From assembly GCA_020060465.1 (NCBI GenBank), contig JAGVAD010000015.1, positions 1 through 64,000 of the forward strand: 64,000 bases of DNA, read 5' to 3'. Shown piece by piece: positions 1 through 9,353 of this stretch. Source of the DNA: Anaerolineales bacterium. GTDB taxonomy: Bacteria; Chloroflexota; Anaerolineae; Anaerolineales; UBA4823. The position numbers and the translations under genes were made by a program. The notes beneath the pieces are model-generated. The model ran no database searches, was not told where the DNA came from, and worked only from the letters and a program-made list of their open reading frames with translations. Positions within the stretch are counted from its first letter, which is position 1. Every line of letters begins with the position of its first letter.

Positions 1-395
1 ACGAACGGCTGTGTGGGGGCAACGCTGGCGCTGGGCGTGGCAGATTGCGCGGCGATCATTGGGCTGGATTGCGGCCCAATGACCCAATAGTTGCCTTCCA
101 CCACCAATTGCGTGGGCAGCCCTCCTTCATTGCGGCGAATATCTTCCAGGATGGCTGCGTTGATGGGGGGCATAACCATCGGTTGCCAGGCGCCATAGTC
201 CGCCTCCAATTGAGAGCGGGCGTCGGCGGCGGCCAGAGTCACCGGTTTGAGTGTGGCAATCTGGCTAAAGCAGATCAACACCCCGACGACGATGAGCGCT
301 ACCACGATCCACGGCGCCGGGTTTTGCTCTGACTCGGAGCGCTCCGCCTGTAGATCAACCTGGGTTTCGGGGGCGCGCTGGGCGTCGTCAACCAT
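1..395 (-). CDS. Membrane-anchored hypothetical protein (N-terminal part, runs off the window)
   Basis: The reading frame starts at an ATG one base past the TAG stop of the preceding receiver/PAS gene and stays open to the left edge, giving about 131 residues. It has a polar N-terminus of about 28 residues, one hydrophobic segment at about residues 29-47 (WIVVALIVVGVLICF), then a soluble, presumably external part that turns Ser/Thr/Pro/Ala rich near the edge. I do not recognise a family. The tight spacing says it is the third gene of an operon with the kinase at 3839 and the receiver protein at 1872, so a role as sensor or output partner is possible but unproven. Confidence 0.6.
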   Translation of the reverse strand, partial: MVDDAQRAPETQVDLQAERSESEQNPAPWIVVALIVVGVLICFSQIATLKPVTLAAADARSQLEADYGAWQPMVMPPINAAILEDIRRNEGGLPTQLVVEGNYWVIGPQSSPMIAAQSATPSASVAPTQPF

Positions 396-396
396 G

Positions 397-1872
397 CTAT
401 CTCCTCACGCTCAGCGTCAGCGCCAGCGGCAGGCAGAGCAGGATGGTGCTGCCGCGTGGACCCTGCCCGCCAATCCACAACTGGCCTTCCAGCCGTTCCA
501 CCATTGAGCGGGCGCGCATTAGCTCCAGCCCCAGGTGGGCTGGCAATGCAGCCGGATCGCTGCGGATTTCATCCGTTGCCAGGCGTTTCATGGATTGATC
601 CATCACCCGCAATGGATTTGTATCTTCCGCCGCCGGTCCCTGGTCACTGATGGCGATCCATACCTGTTGATTGTGCGTCAGCGCCCGCACCTGAATGACG
701 CCGTCCGGCGGATTGCGCAAGGCGGCGCGCCGCAGCAGGCTTTGCAGAGCGCCGCTCAAGATCTCCGGGTCGGTTTGAATAGGGGGCAGCGAATCGGCTA
801 TTTCAAGGGTCAGCCGGTTTCCACCAGATTGACGGCGCAGCGATGTCCCTTCGCCAAGCGCTTTCAACAATTGGTCAAGGTTCACCGTCTTGGGCTGCGG
901 GGCGCGCACCGTATCCGCCTGCGCCACAGCGATCAGCTCATCCCCCCAGGTTTGAATATTCTCCCAAACGCGCGTCAGACGAAACAGGCTGGATGCTGTG
1001 CGCTCATCCTGCGGGGCGCGTAGATTGATCTCGACCAGGGCGTTCATCGCTTCCGCCAGCAAGATACGAATGCGCCCGATCACCTCGGAGAGCGCCTGGG
1101 TCTTGAGTTTCTCTTGCTCTTTGAGCAAGGTGATGTCCCTCAAAGCCATCACCCAGCCTGCTTTCCCGCCCGACTCCGGCAGCGGCGCAAGGCTGATCAT
1201 CAACGTCATGTTGGCATTCCAGCTAATTTCCAGCGAGGCGGGGTATTGGCTGCCGATCACGCGCCAGTTTTTGATCAGATCCATCAGTCGAGAGGGCAGA
1301 GCCGCTTCCACCTGGCTGCCCACCAGCTCTTTCTGACCCAGCAACCGTTGCGCGGCTGGGTTCGCAACCGTGATTTGCCCTCCGCTGGAAGCTGCCAGAA
1401 TTGCCTCCCCAACGCTGGCGACCAATGCCCGCAGCCGCTCGGCTTCCGCTTCAACCTGCGCCTGCAAGGCGGCGCGTTCGCGCGCCAATCGTCGGTGCGC
1501 AACCGCGCGATTGATTACTGCAGTCACCTGTTGCAGCGAATCGAGTGGTTTGAGCAGATAATCCCAGGCTTTGCCATCCCGCAAGACGCTGATCGCCGAC
1601 TCGATGCTGCCAGCGGCGGTGATGACCACAATTTCGAGAAATGGGTCTAGCTGACGGGCGTATTGCAGGAGATCCATCCCGCTCAGACCAGGCATCATCA
1701 AATCAGTGAGCAGGACGGAGAAAGGCCCATCGGTTTGGAGCTTTTCCAGGGCTTGTTGGCTATCAGCCAGGGCAACCACCTGATAGCCGCTGCGTTCCAG
1801 CGCCCGCGCCAGCAGGAACAAGATGTTTTCGTCGTCGTCAACGATCAGCACACGTTCAGCCGTAGCGTTCAC
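397..1872 (-). CDS. Receiver-PAS protein with degenerate histidine-kinase-like C-terminus
   Basis: This is a 491-residue cytoplasmic protein. Residues 5-120 form a complete receiver domain, with the acidic pocket VDDDE at 11-15, phospho-acceptor D57 in LLTDLMMPG, T85 and K108. A coiled-coil linker and a PAS domain (about 147-262) follow. The C-terminal 220 residues resemble a histidine kinase core, but the helix where the H-box belongs has no histidine, both N-box asparagines are replaced (LQSLLRRAAL) and the G1 box reads DQGPA. It is therefore probably a phosphorylation-controlled scaffold or pseudokinase. Its ATG overlaps the stop of the kinase gene upstream (ATGA), so that kinase is the likely phosphodonor. 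Confidence 0.8.
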   Translation of the reverse strand: MNATAERVLIVDDDENILFLLARALERSGYQVVALADSQQALEKLQTDGPFSVLLTDLMMPGLSGMDLLQYARQLDPFLEIVVITAAGSIESAISVLRDGKAWDYLLKPLDSLQQVTAVINRAVAHRRLARERAALQAQVEAEAERLRALVASVGEAILAASSGGQITVANPAAQRLLGQKELVGSQVEAALPSRLMDLIKNWRVIGSQYPASLEISWNANMTLMISLAPLPESGGKAGWVMALRDITLLKEQEKLKTQALSEVIGRIRILLAEAMNALVEINLRAPQDERTASSLFRLTRVWENIQTWGDELIAVAQADTVRAPQPKTVNLDQLLKALGEGTSLRRQSGGNRLTLEIADSLPPIQTDPEILSGALQSLLRRAALRNPPDGVIQVRALTHNQQVWIAISDQGPAAEDTNPLRVMDQSMKRLATDEIRSDPAALPAHLGLELMRARSMVERLEGQLWIGGQGPRGSTILLCLPLALTLSVRR

Positions 1873-3839
1873 AGGTTCTCCTTCACGGGCGCGCTTTGTC
1901 GGATGGGGAGCAGAATGGTAAATGTGCTGCCCTCGCCAACCACGCTATGCACGTCAATCCGTCCCTCATGGTTGGTGATGATGCCATAACTCACGGATAA
2001 GCCCAATCCTGTGCCTTCGCCCTCTGGTTTGGTGGTAAAGAAAGGATCGAAGATGCGCATTTGGACTTCCGGGGTCATGCCGATGCCGGTGTCCTGGATG
2101 GCGATGGCTGCAACGCCGTTGGAGGTGCTCAAATTTACTCGCAGCGTCCCGCCGTTTGGCATGGCATGGATGGCATTGGTGATGATATTGACCAATACCT
2201 GTTCGATTTGCTGGTCATCATAAACCATTTCGACGGGTTCTTCGGGCAGGTCTTTATACACCTGAACATGGCCCTTGCGGATGGGGAAAGCGGTCAGGCG
2301 CAGTGCAGCCTCCACCGTGGCGCGCAGGTCATGCATTTCCAGCTCCGGCTTGGATTGACGCGAGAATTTCAACAGGTCAGAGACGATATTGTTGGCTTTC
2401 ACTGCGCTATCGCGGATCAACGACAGTTCGGAGCGCGTTTCCTCCGGCAGGTTATCCTCGGTGAGCATTAATTCAGCCACGCCCTTGATCACCGTGAGCG
2501 GGTTTTTTACGTCATGGACAATACCGGCAGTCAACTGGCCGACGGCGGCCAGCTTTTCGGATTGGATCAGTTGTTGTTGGGTGGCGCGCAACCGTTCGTT
2601 TGTCTCTGCCAGTTCTTTGTTTCGCTGAATGGCTTCGGCGTACAGGCGCGCCGCTTCGGCGGTGCGTTCGCGCAGGTGGATGGTCATAATATCAAAGGCG
2701 CTGGCCAGTTCGCCGATTTCGTCGCTGCGGTAAATGCCAATATCCTGGTTGAGGTCGCCGGCCGCCACCGCCTGGGTGAGCGAGCGCAGCTTGAGTATGG
2801 GCCGAGCAATGCTTTGCGACAGCGTATATCCCAACAAGATCATCGCCACTGCGCCCAGGGTGAAGATCAGGATATAGGCGTTTCGGCTGAGCGCTTCGGC
2901 GCTGACCACGTAATCGCTGGGCATGGCGATGCCCAGCCAGCCCAACTGCTTCTTACGAATGAGCAATTCCGTGAAAGTGAGCGCGTACGGGCGGCCATAC
3001 AGCTCTAGCGGATGAACGCGGGGCATATCAGCCTGCGGGATGGACTGGGCGAAATTTTGCAGCGCCTGATAGCCCCCTTCGGGTTCGGGCAGAGAAGTGA
3101 TAATGATTTGTTTTTGATGATCGAAGAAGATCACCTCGCCAGAGCCTAAGCCTTGAGTCTTCATATTCAGCAAGAACTGACTCAGGCTGGCGCCGACCAA
3201 CGCCCCGCCGACCAGACTGCGCTGCTCATCATAGATCGGCGAACCGGTGACCAGCGCCGGTCCAAAGTTGGTGTTCATGAAATCCGCGTATTTGTCGCCT
3301 TGTTCATCGGCTACGCCCGAAAGCACCTTTTTCACCAGCTCGTTCGGCAGTAGATCGGTGTTTTGCCGCCGTTGATACTGGCCTGCCGCCGGATCATACC
3401 CCAACGTCAGGATTTCCACCCCATTCTCGTCCATGATCGTCGCCGCATCTATTTTGTTATTGACCAGGATGGGCAGGATCAATGCTTCCAGAGCCTCGCT
3501 GTTTCTGGCTCTTACCGCCTCGACTATGCCCTGCGTGAACACGATCAGGCGCAGATTTTCCAGATTGATGCGCTCCTGACGCACCACCGCATCAGAAGCG
3601 GATGCAGCCGCTTCATACATGCGGTTGACAAAGCGTTCCTGAACGGTTGAAGTAACCAGGCGGGTGATGACATAAACCCCGAAGATCGCCAACAGCAAGG
3701 TCAGCAGCACATAAGGGATGATCAGTTTCCCCTCCAGCCGAGAGACGCGGCGATACAGACGCGCCAGATTGAAGCGTTGCCGAAGCGCGTCCCTCTTACC
3801 CTCAGGCATGGACGCTGGATCTTGCAGACTGTTCTCCAC
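1869..3839 (-). CDS. Membrane sensor histidine kinase (Cache-like sensor, HAMP, HisKA, HATPase)
   Basis: The protein has 656 residues. A transmembrane helix lies at about 38-58, followed by a large external sensor region (60-315) of single-Cache type, a second helix at about 322-342, HAMP (343-395) and a coiled coil. The HisKA domain has H442 in GIVHDVKNPL. The catalytic domain shows the N box (NIITNAIHAM, N551/N555), G1 (DTGIGM), F box (FDPFFTTK) and G2 (GTGLGLS), so it is a complete, active-looking kinase. The overlapping downstream gene encodes a receiver, its likely partner. The 170 bp upstream (3840-4009) separate it from the glycosyltransferase gene and probably hold its promoter. The ligand cannot be told from sequence. 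Confidence 0.9.
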   Translation of the reverse strand: MENSLQDPASMPEGKRDALRQRFNLARLYRRVSRLEGKLIIPYVLLTLLLAIFGVYVITRLVTSTVQERFVNRMYEAAASASDAVVRQERINLENLRLIVFTQGIVEAVRARNSEALEALILPILVNNKIDAATIMDENGVEILTLGYDPAAGQYQRRQNTDLLPNELVKKVLSGVADEQGDKYADFMNTNFGPALVTGSPIYDEQRSLVGGALVGASLSQFLLNMKTQGLGSGEVIFFDHQKQIIITSLPEPEGGYQALQNFAQSIPQADMPRVHPLELYGRPYALTFTELLIRKKQLGWLGIAMPSDYVVSAEALSRNAYILIFTLGAVAMILLGYTLSQSIARPILKLRSLTQAVAAGDLNQDIGIYRSDEIGELASAFDIMTIHLRERTAEAARLYAEAIQRNKELAETNERLRATQQQLIQSEKLAAVGQLTAGIVHDVKNPLTVIKGVAELMLTEDNLPEETRSELSLIRDSAVKANNIVSDLLKFSRQSKPELEMHDLRATVEAALRLTAFPIRKGHVQVYKDLPEEPVEMVYDDQQIEQVLVNIITNAIHAMPNGGTLRVNLSTSNGVAAIAIQDTGIGMTPEVQMRIFDPFFTTKPEGEGTGLGLSVSYGIITNHEGRIDVHSVVGEGSTFTILLPIRQSAPVKENL

Positions 3840-4009
3840 GATTACCCATATAATTTAATCCCAACTGGCGGAGAAGTCAATTCATTCGGCATAAAAAGGG
3901 CGCACGAAAAAGATCGGGGGTCGGTTGGAAGCCAATGTCCACCATTCAAACCCACTACGGCGGGCTGGAGTGCGCGCAGCGACGACTTCGAGACGCCGTC
4001 ATCCTCCTT

Positions 4010-5545
4010 TCAAGGCGCAATGGAGCGCCTGACGGCTAGGTAAAACGTATAAGGCTCGCTGGCCGGGTAATAATGATACACATTGCGATCTGGAAAACTG
4101 GCTGCCACCTGTTCATCCACCGCCGCGCCGCGCGAAATGACGAAAATGAAGGGGGTGCTCAAGAACGGATCTTGCAGTTCCAAAAGCGTTCCATATTCGA
4201 TCCATGCCTTTGAGGTGTGGACGATGATTAAGGCGGGGGTCATTTTTTGCGCCTGCGGCGTTAGAAACGGCGCCAGATGGGAACGCTGCACCCCATACAG
4301 ACCATACATTCTCTCCAGGCGTCCCGGCGTATAGAAAATCAGATTGGCGGCGATCAACAGGCTGAGCAGGGCGGTTGTCCCCAGCGGGCGCAGGCGTCGC
4401 CAGGCGGGATAATTGGGGAAGGCAACGCCAGGCTGCGTTGGCCAGCCTGCCAACCAGGCGATCCCCACTGCGCTGAGCAGAGTCAGGCTGTACAATCCTT
4501 CATAGTAGTATCGCGGCCCAAACAACGAAGAGCCGATCCAATATGCCATGTAGATGACCAACAGACTGGGAAATACCCCGATGGGCAGCAGCGATTGCCA
4601 GTTGCGCTGGCGAAAGATTGCGAACAGACCAAACGGCAGAAAGATCCAGGAATACCCTGCCCAGCCGAATAAATCGAAACGGCCTACATAGAGACTGAAG
4701 CGAGTGTTGATCCACGCCTGGTACAGAGTGTGGCCGGTATCTAAATGGCCATGCCCAGGCCCAAACCCGATCTGATCGTAAGGCCACCATAACGTATAGG
4801 GATTCAGCAGCGGGTCGCCTGTAACGGCGTATTGCCAGACGAAATGCAAAGATGCCATTAACAAAGCGATCAGAGCGAGCGCCATTAAGCGGCGGCGGAT
4901 GGCGCCATCGCCGTGCGCCAGAAGATACAACCCATGGAGGCCAAACGGCAGAGCGACGCAAACCGCAGTAAAAGGACGGGAAAGCGCCAAGACGCCCAGC
5001 GCGCCAGCGGCGGTTAGCGTGGGCAGCCAGGGCTGGCGGTGCATGGGCTGCCAGAAGGCCTCCAACCATGCCAGCGCAAATGCTGCGCTCATTACCAATC
5101 CAAATGGGTGTGAGAGCAACGAGCCAGAATTCATGAGAAAGAATGGCGAGGTCAGCGTCAGACCGGCCGCCAGCAAACCCACCGTTTCCCCAAACAGGCG
5201 TTTCCCAAGCCGAAAGGTGAGCCACACGCCCAGCCCGGCCAACAGAGGGTTGACCAGAAAACGCAGGCCGAGTTTCTCGCCCACCGCCAACATCACCGGC
5301 CAGCCTAGGGGATACTTGCCGAAGCGTTGACCGTGATAATCCACCACAAAGGGGATCAGAAAACTTTTGGGAAACGGCGGCGAGGGCAAAGTCAAACGGC
5401 CGCCGGCGATGGCTTGCGCCTGCCAGACATAAGCCATTTCGTCTTCGATATGCGCCATGCGTTCGAAAACGCGATCGTGAACCAGAAAACCGGCTAACAC
5501 AGCGAGCAGGCTGAGAATTGATGCAAGGAGAGTGGAGCGGCTCAT
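4010..5545 (-). CDS. GT-C type multi-membrane-spanning glycosyltransferase
   Basis: The protein has 511 residues and roughly ten hydrophobic helices. The first external loop carries an acidic motif at residues 33-35 (HIEDEMAYVWQAQ), the hallmark of GT-C enzymes (PMT/ArnT/GT39/GT83-like) that use polyprenyl-phosphate sugars. Later loops are rich in aromatic residues (WWPYDQIGFGPGHGH, GPRYYYEGLY). This fold transfers a sugar to a lipid or protein acceptor outside the membrane; the acceptor is unknown. It follows the phosphatase gene after 39 nt on the same strand and may be the last gene of the rplI-to-GT run. The exact GT family assignment is uncertain. Confidence 0.75.
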   Translation of the reverse strand: MSRSTLLASILSLLAVLAGFLVHDRVFERMAHIEDEMAYVWQAQAIAGGRLTLPSPPFPKSFLIPFVVDYHGQRFGKYPLGWPVMLAVGEKLGLRFLVNPLLAGLGVWLTFRLGKRLFGETVGLLAAGLTLTSPFFLMNSGSLLSHPFGLVMSAAFALAWLEAFWQPMHRQPWLPTLTAAGALGVLALSRPFTAVCVALPFGLHGLYLLAHGDGAIRRRLMALALIALLMASLHFVWQYAVTGDPLLNPYTLWWPYDQIGFGPGHGHLDTGHTLYQAWINTRFSLYVGRFDLFGWAGYSWIFLPFGLFAIFRQRNWQSLLPIGVFPSLLVIYMAYWIGSSLFGPRYYYEGLYSLTLLSAVGIAWLAGWPTQPGVAFPNYPAWRRLRPLGTTALLSLLIAANLIFYTPGRLERMYGLYGVQRSHLAPFLTPQAQKMTPALIIVHTSKAWIEYGTLLELQDPFLSTPFIFVISRGAAVDEQVAASFPDRNVYHYYPASEPYTFYLAVRRSIAP

Positions 5546-5584
5546 AGGTTCAACCGATGAGTTTGCTTCCGTGGTTATCGAAAT

Positions 5585-6577
5585 TCAGGCTTGTATTGTC
5601 CGTAGAGCGTTCAGCGCCGCGGGATGCAGCGCGCCGTTGGAAGCCAGAATGCCGCGGTTATGCAACAGCGAGCGCGGCGGGGTGAAATCCAGCGGCTTCC
5701 CGTCCAGGTCGGTGATTTGACCGTCCGCCTCTTCCAGGATGAGCGATCCGGCGGCTTGATCCCAGATTTTTTCGCGATAATCCGGCTTATCTGCGGAGAT
5801 CAGGCGTAGCAGCAGGTCGCCCCCGCCTGCCGCCAGCACCGCGTATTTCGCCTGGCTGTCCATGCTCACCGGCCGCGCCTGTATACCCATCGCCTGCACA
5901 AATGCTCCGATCTGATCCACGTTGGTATGTCCGGATTCGACCGAACGCAGCAACCTGGCGGCTCTCGCATCGGCCTGACTGGAAACCTTCAGACGGTGAA
6001 AATCTCGCCCATCGTGCAGCGCGGCGCTCCAGGCGCCTTGCCCGCGCACGGCGATGACCAACGAGCCGGGTCCGTTCAGGTCGGGTTGCAGCGCGTCGGT
6101 CAGGTTCGGGCAGCCCAACACGCCGATCTGCACCTGACCTTTGACCACCAGAGCCAGGGCGACGGCATATTGTTCGCCGCGCAAGAATCCTTTCGTGCCA
6201 TCAATGGGGTCCAGCGTCCAGAAACGCTGGGCGGTGTCCACGCGGCCGTGGTCAATCCAGCGGCAGACGCTTTCTGGCGCGGCGTGGGGGATTAATTGCC
6301 GAACAAAGCGCGTGGTTTGCTCCAGCGTGAGAGCGGCTGCTGGCTGACGCAGGGCGCCGGCGTCCTCCTCCGCCACCACTACATCATCGGGGAAAGTCTC
6401 GCTTAACAGCGCTCCCACCAGCGCCTGCGCCGCGTAGTCTGCCACGGTGACGGGTGAGCGGTCTTCTTTGGTCAACGCTGGTGTGACCATTTCTGCCTGG
6501 ATGGTTTGCGCCAACAATGCCGCCTGGCGCACAGCGTGAAGAGCAAATTGGATTTCTGGCTGATGAATATCGAACAT
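5585..6577 (-). CDS. 3'(2'),5'-bisphosphate nucleotidase-like phosphatase (inositol monophosphatase superfamily)
   Basis: This 330-residue enzyme has all three metal-site motifs of the Li-sensitive phosphatase family: VVAEEDAG (E70/E71), WTLDPIDGTKGF (D123, D126) and IWDQAAGSLILEE near residue 270. The length and the KEDRSPVTVADYAAQA segment near residue 40 fit the HAL2/CysQ branch, which removes the 3' phosphate of PAP or PAPS, better than inositol monophosphatase proper. It lies 19 nt after rimO, so it is probably co-transcribed with it. Substrate choice between PAP and inositol phosphates is inferred only. Confidence 0.85.
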   Translation of the reverse strand: MFDIHQPEIQFALHAVRQAALLAQTIQAEMVTPALTKEDRSPVTVADYAAQALVGALLSETFPDDVVVAEEDAGALRQPAAALTLEQTTRFVRQLIPHAAPESVCRWIDHGRVDTAQRFWTLDPIDGTKGFLRGEQYAVALALVVKGQVQIGVLGCPNLTDALQPDLNGPGSLVIAVRGQGAWSAALHDGRDFHRLKVSSQADARAARLLRSVESGHTNVDQIGAFVQAMGIQARPVSMDSQAKYAVLAAGGGDLLLRLISADKPDYREKIWDQAAGSLILEEADGQITDLDGKPLDFTPPRSLLHNRGILASNGALHPAALNALRTIQA

Positions 6578-6596
6578 GGAGTATTTCCTGCGTGTT

Positions 6597-7958
6597 TTAG
6601 GGTTGGTTTGCGCGGCGCGCCTCCAGGTGTTGAACCGCGACGCCGCTCAAGTCATAAGTCATGGCGCCGGTGATGCGAGTGGGCAGAATCTCGCCGACAG
6701 GATGTTCGCCTTCAACGATCACCAGGCCATCAATTTCAGGCGCGTCGCGATACGATCTGCCCAGCGAGATGCCATCCCCCTGCCCTTCGATCAATACATC
6801 CAGAGTTTTGCCCACCAGAGCCTGGTTCTTCTCCAGCGAAATGGCTGCCTGGCGTTCCATTAAACGCTCATAACGCTCCTGTTTGACCTCTGGCGGGATC
6901 GGGTCGCCCAACGGTTCGCTGGCGGTGCCCGGCTCAAAAGAGAACTGGAAGGTGCCCACGCGGTCGAATCGAATTTCGTCTACAAAATCCAGCAGCGTCT
7001 GGAATTCCTGCTCGGTTTCTCCGGGGTAGCCGACGATAAACGTCGTGCGCAGCGCCAGGTCTGGCAGGGTGCGGCGCATCTTGTCCAGGGTGCGGTGCAC
7101 CCATTCGATGTTGGCTGGGCGGCGCATTCGGCGCAGGGTGTCGGGGTGGGCGTGCTGCAAGGGCATATCCAGATAGGGTAGGATCTGGGGATATTTCGCC
7201 ATGACCTCGATCAGCCGGTCGGTTACATAGCCCGGATAAGCATATAAGATGCGTATCCAGTCAATCCCTGGCGCAGCCTGCGCCAGTTGTTCCAGCAATT
7301 GCGCCAGGCCATCCTTCATACCCAGGTCGTGTCCGTAATCGGTGGTGTCCTGGGCGATTAAGATCAGCTCGCGTACGCCGAACGCTTGCATCGAGCGCGC
7401 CTCCTCCAGGATCGCCTCAACCGGTCGGCTCACGGCTGTGCCTTTGATCAGAGGAATGGCGCAAAACGCGCACGGGCGGCGGCATCCATCGGCGATCTTG
7501 AGGTAGGCGCTGCCGCCTTGTAGCGCAGCGCGTTGCACCCCACTGACCTCACCGCCGACGGTGGGGCTATCTGGCAAATGGTAGAGTGGCTGTGGGTGCT
7601 TTGCAGCCCGTAACCGTTGCACCACCTCAACGATGTCCATCCATCGTCGGGTGCCCAGGATGCCATCCAGCCCAGGCGTCTGACGCGCCACTTCCACGCC
7701 GTAGCGCTGGGTGAGGCAGCCGGCGGCGATTAATAGCTGTCCTTTTCGTTTGCGAGAAGCGAATTCGCTCAGCACCTCCAGCGATTCCTGTTTTGCTGGG
7801 CCAATAAAGCCGCAGGTGTTGACGATAATGACGCCAGCGCGCTCTGGTTTGTCCGTCAGAACATAACCGGATCGTGTCATGAGCTGCGCCATTGAGCTGG
7901 AATCCACCGTGTTTTTGGCGCAACCCAGCGAGACGATGTGAAAGGATTTTGGATTCAT
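6597..7958 (-). CDS. rimO: Ribosomal protein S12 methylthiotransferase RimO
   Basis: RimO is a radical-SAM enzyme that adds a methylthio group to an aspartate of ribosomal protein S12. The 453-residue protein begins with the UPF0004 domain (SLGCAKNTVDS; later cysteines in NTCGF and AAGCLTQRY), then the radical-SAM CxxxCxxC motif (CRRPCAFCAIP, with the preceding KIADGC giving the first Cys), and ends with a TRAM-like domain. The KNTVDSSSM signature and the length distinguish it from MiaB, whose gene is also in this window at 10828. It lies 34 nt after the RodZ-like gene in a ribosome/cell-shape gene run. Confidence 0.93.
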   Translation of the reverse strand: MNPKSFHIVSLGCAKNTVDSSSMAQLMTRSGYVLTDKPERAGVIIVNTCGFIGPAKQESLEVLSEFASRKRKGQLLIAAGCLTQRYGVEVARQTPGLDGILGTRRWMDIVEVVQRLRAAKHPQPLYHLPDSPTVGGEVSGVQRAALQGGSAYLKIADGCRRPCAFCAIPLIKGTAVSRPVEAILEEARSMQAFGVRELILIAQDTTDYGHDLGMKDGLAQLLEQLAQAAPGIDWIRILYAYPGYVTDRLIEVMAKYPQILPYLDMPLQHAHPDTLRRMRRPANIEWVHRTLDKMRRTLPDLALRTTFIVGYPGETEQEFQTLLDFVDEIRFDRVGTFQFSFEPGTASEPLGDPIPPEVKQERYERLMERQAAISLEKNQALVGKTLDVLIEGQGDGISLGRSYRDAPEIDGLVIVEGEHPVGEILPTRITGAMTYDLSGVAVQHLEARRANQP

Positions 7959-7992
7959 GATTACCTCTAATCAACAGTTGGTGTTCAGGCGG

Positions 7993-9267
7993 CTAGGGAA
8001 TCGTGGGCGGCGTGATCTGCCCGGCCTCCGTAGCGAGCGGGATAACGGTGGGCGTCGCCGGCTGCGTTGGGGCTGGCGTCGGGGTAATGGTGGGGGTGGG
8101 TGTTAGCACCCCTTGCGGGCTATAAATGCGGTTGACCACCTGTCCAAAGCCGCCCATGGGGCCAAGATCGGCGCCGTTCACAAATACCTGTAAAGCAGAG
8201 CCGCTGCTGGTCAAGATTTCTATGGTCGAAGCGCCAGCGAAGGTGTACGCGCTGCCTGGAATAACCCGGCCTTCGAACTCCACTTTGCCATCCACTGTAA
8301 CCCGCATCCAGGCGCGCTGGCGCACATTAACGCCCACTTGCACGTTTGCATTCGGCGCCGGGGAGATCAGCGCTCCCGTCTGAGGATCCGTCGCTTGCGG
8401 CTGGAGGGGCTGAACCTGCGCCACAGGGGTAGGAGAGGGCTGCGGCGTCGGCGTGTCGCTGGGGGCGGCGGTTGCCAGTAGCGCTTCGGCGATGGAGGGC
8501 GCAGTCGGGCTGGGGGTCTGCTTGCTGGTCTGAGCAAAGATGCGAATCGCGGCCCAAATCACAAACAGCCCTAAAAAGAGCGTCAATGCTCCGCCAATGA
8601 GGATATCGCCTGATAAGAAGCGCCTCAGCCAGCGCGGCGCCCAGCGCCGTCGTCGCCGCGACGCAGTTTTGGCTGGTTGCTGAGCCGCCTGACGAGCAGC
8701 CAGGCGCGCTTGTAATCCCTCGGCGAAGCGCAGCAACATGGCCTCGCCGTCCAGGCCCAGAAAATCTGCATAGATGTCTAACATGCCGCGTCCCTGGACA
8801 AAGGACGGAAGACCCTCTAACCGACCCTCTTCCAGCGCCTGAAGATAGCGTTGGCGCAAGTGGGTGTGGCGTTCGATGTCCTCCAGAGATAATCCCAACA
8901 ACTCCCGCTGCTGTCGCAGTTTCTGCCCCACCTCGGTGAAAATCGCCGAGGCTTCGCGATCGTCAAATACGGTTGTCGAGTCTCCCTGGTTAGAAGCAGA
9001 CAGGGCGGCAGGATCGGCTTCTGTCGTTTGTTCTGCTTCTTTTTTATCCAGTGCGGATAACAAAGGTTCAGCGTCTAACCCCAGGTAGCTGGCGTAGGCA
9101 CGCAAAAAACCACGCCCTTGGGTAAGAGATGGCAATGCGTCGAATTCGCCAGCCTCCAACGAGCGCAGGTAATGCGGGCGGATGCGGGTAGCTGCTGCTG
9201 CCTGCTCAATCGTGAGCGAGCGTTGCTCCCGCGCCTGGCGGAGTTGTTGGCCGACCGAGGTGCTCAT
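7993..9267 (-). CDS. RodZ-like membrane protein with two tandem HTH domains
   Basis: The protein has 424 residues. Two RodZ-type helix-turn-helix domains lie at about 4-72 and 112-182; they resemble each other (GQQLRQAREQRSLTIEQAA versus GQKLRQQRELLGLSLEDIE, and TQGRGFLRAYA versus VQGRGMLDIYA). An Arg-rich stretch, one transmembrane helix (about 221-243), a Thr/Pro-rich linker and a DUF4115-like external beta domain (about 300-375) follow, then a TPTPTITPTPAP tail. RodZ links the MreB cytoskeleton to the membrane and normally has one HTH domain, so the duplication is unusual. A long-arm hairpin lies between rplI and this start. Confidence 0.8.
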   Translation of the reverse strand: MSTSVGQQLRQAREQRSLTIEQAAAATRIRPHYLRSLEAGEFDALPSLTQGRGFLRAYASYLGLDAEPLLSALDKKEAEQTTEADPAALSASNQGDSTTVFDDREASAIFTEVGQKLRQQRELLGLSLEDIERHTHLRQRYLQALEEGRLEGLPSFVQGRGMLDIYADFLGLDGEAMLLRFAEGLQARLAARQAAQQPAKTASRRRRRWAPRWLRRFLSGDILIGGALTLFLGLFVIWAAIRIFAQTSKQTPSPTAPSIAEALLATAAPSDTPTPQPSPTPVAQVQPLQPQATDPQTGALISPAPNANVQVGVNVRQRAWMRVTVDGKVEFEGRVIPGSAYTFAGASTIEILTSSGSALQVFVNGADLGPMGGFGQVVNRIYSPQGVLTPTPTITPTPAPTQPATPTVIPLATEAGQITPPTIP

Positions 9268-9282
9268 CTCTGCAAATGTTAA

Positions 9283-9332
9283 CCGGCCTGATGGCAGCTA
9301 AGACAACCCTGTCTCCCGCGCGATCAGGCCGG
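9283..9332 (-). terminator. Two-tier hairpin between rplI and the RodZ-like gene
   Basis: A perfect 10-bp inverted repeat (CCGGCCTGAT at 9283-9292 against ATCAGGCCGG at 9323-9332) encloses a second 5-bp stem (AGACA at 9301-9305 with TGTCT at 9310-9314). It sits 21 nt past the rplI stop and 15 nt before the RodZ-like start. On the minus strand only a weak T-rich stretch follows, so it may be a leaky terminator or attenuator, or an RNA-processing signal. Confidence 0.4.
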
Positions 9333-9353
9333 CTCAACGGAAAGACAAATCGT

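Noticed and set aside
4500..5225. A 241-codon minus-strand frame overlapping the GT-C glycosyltransferase
   Set aside because: It is an alternative frame within a gene that has clear membrane topology; its composition is not protein-like.
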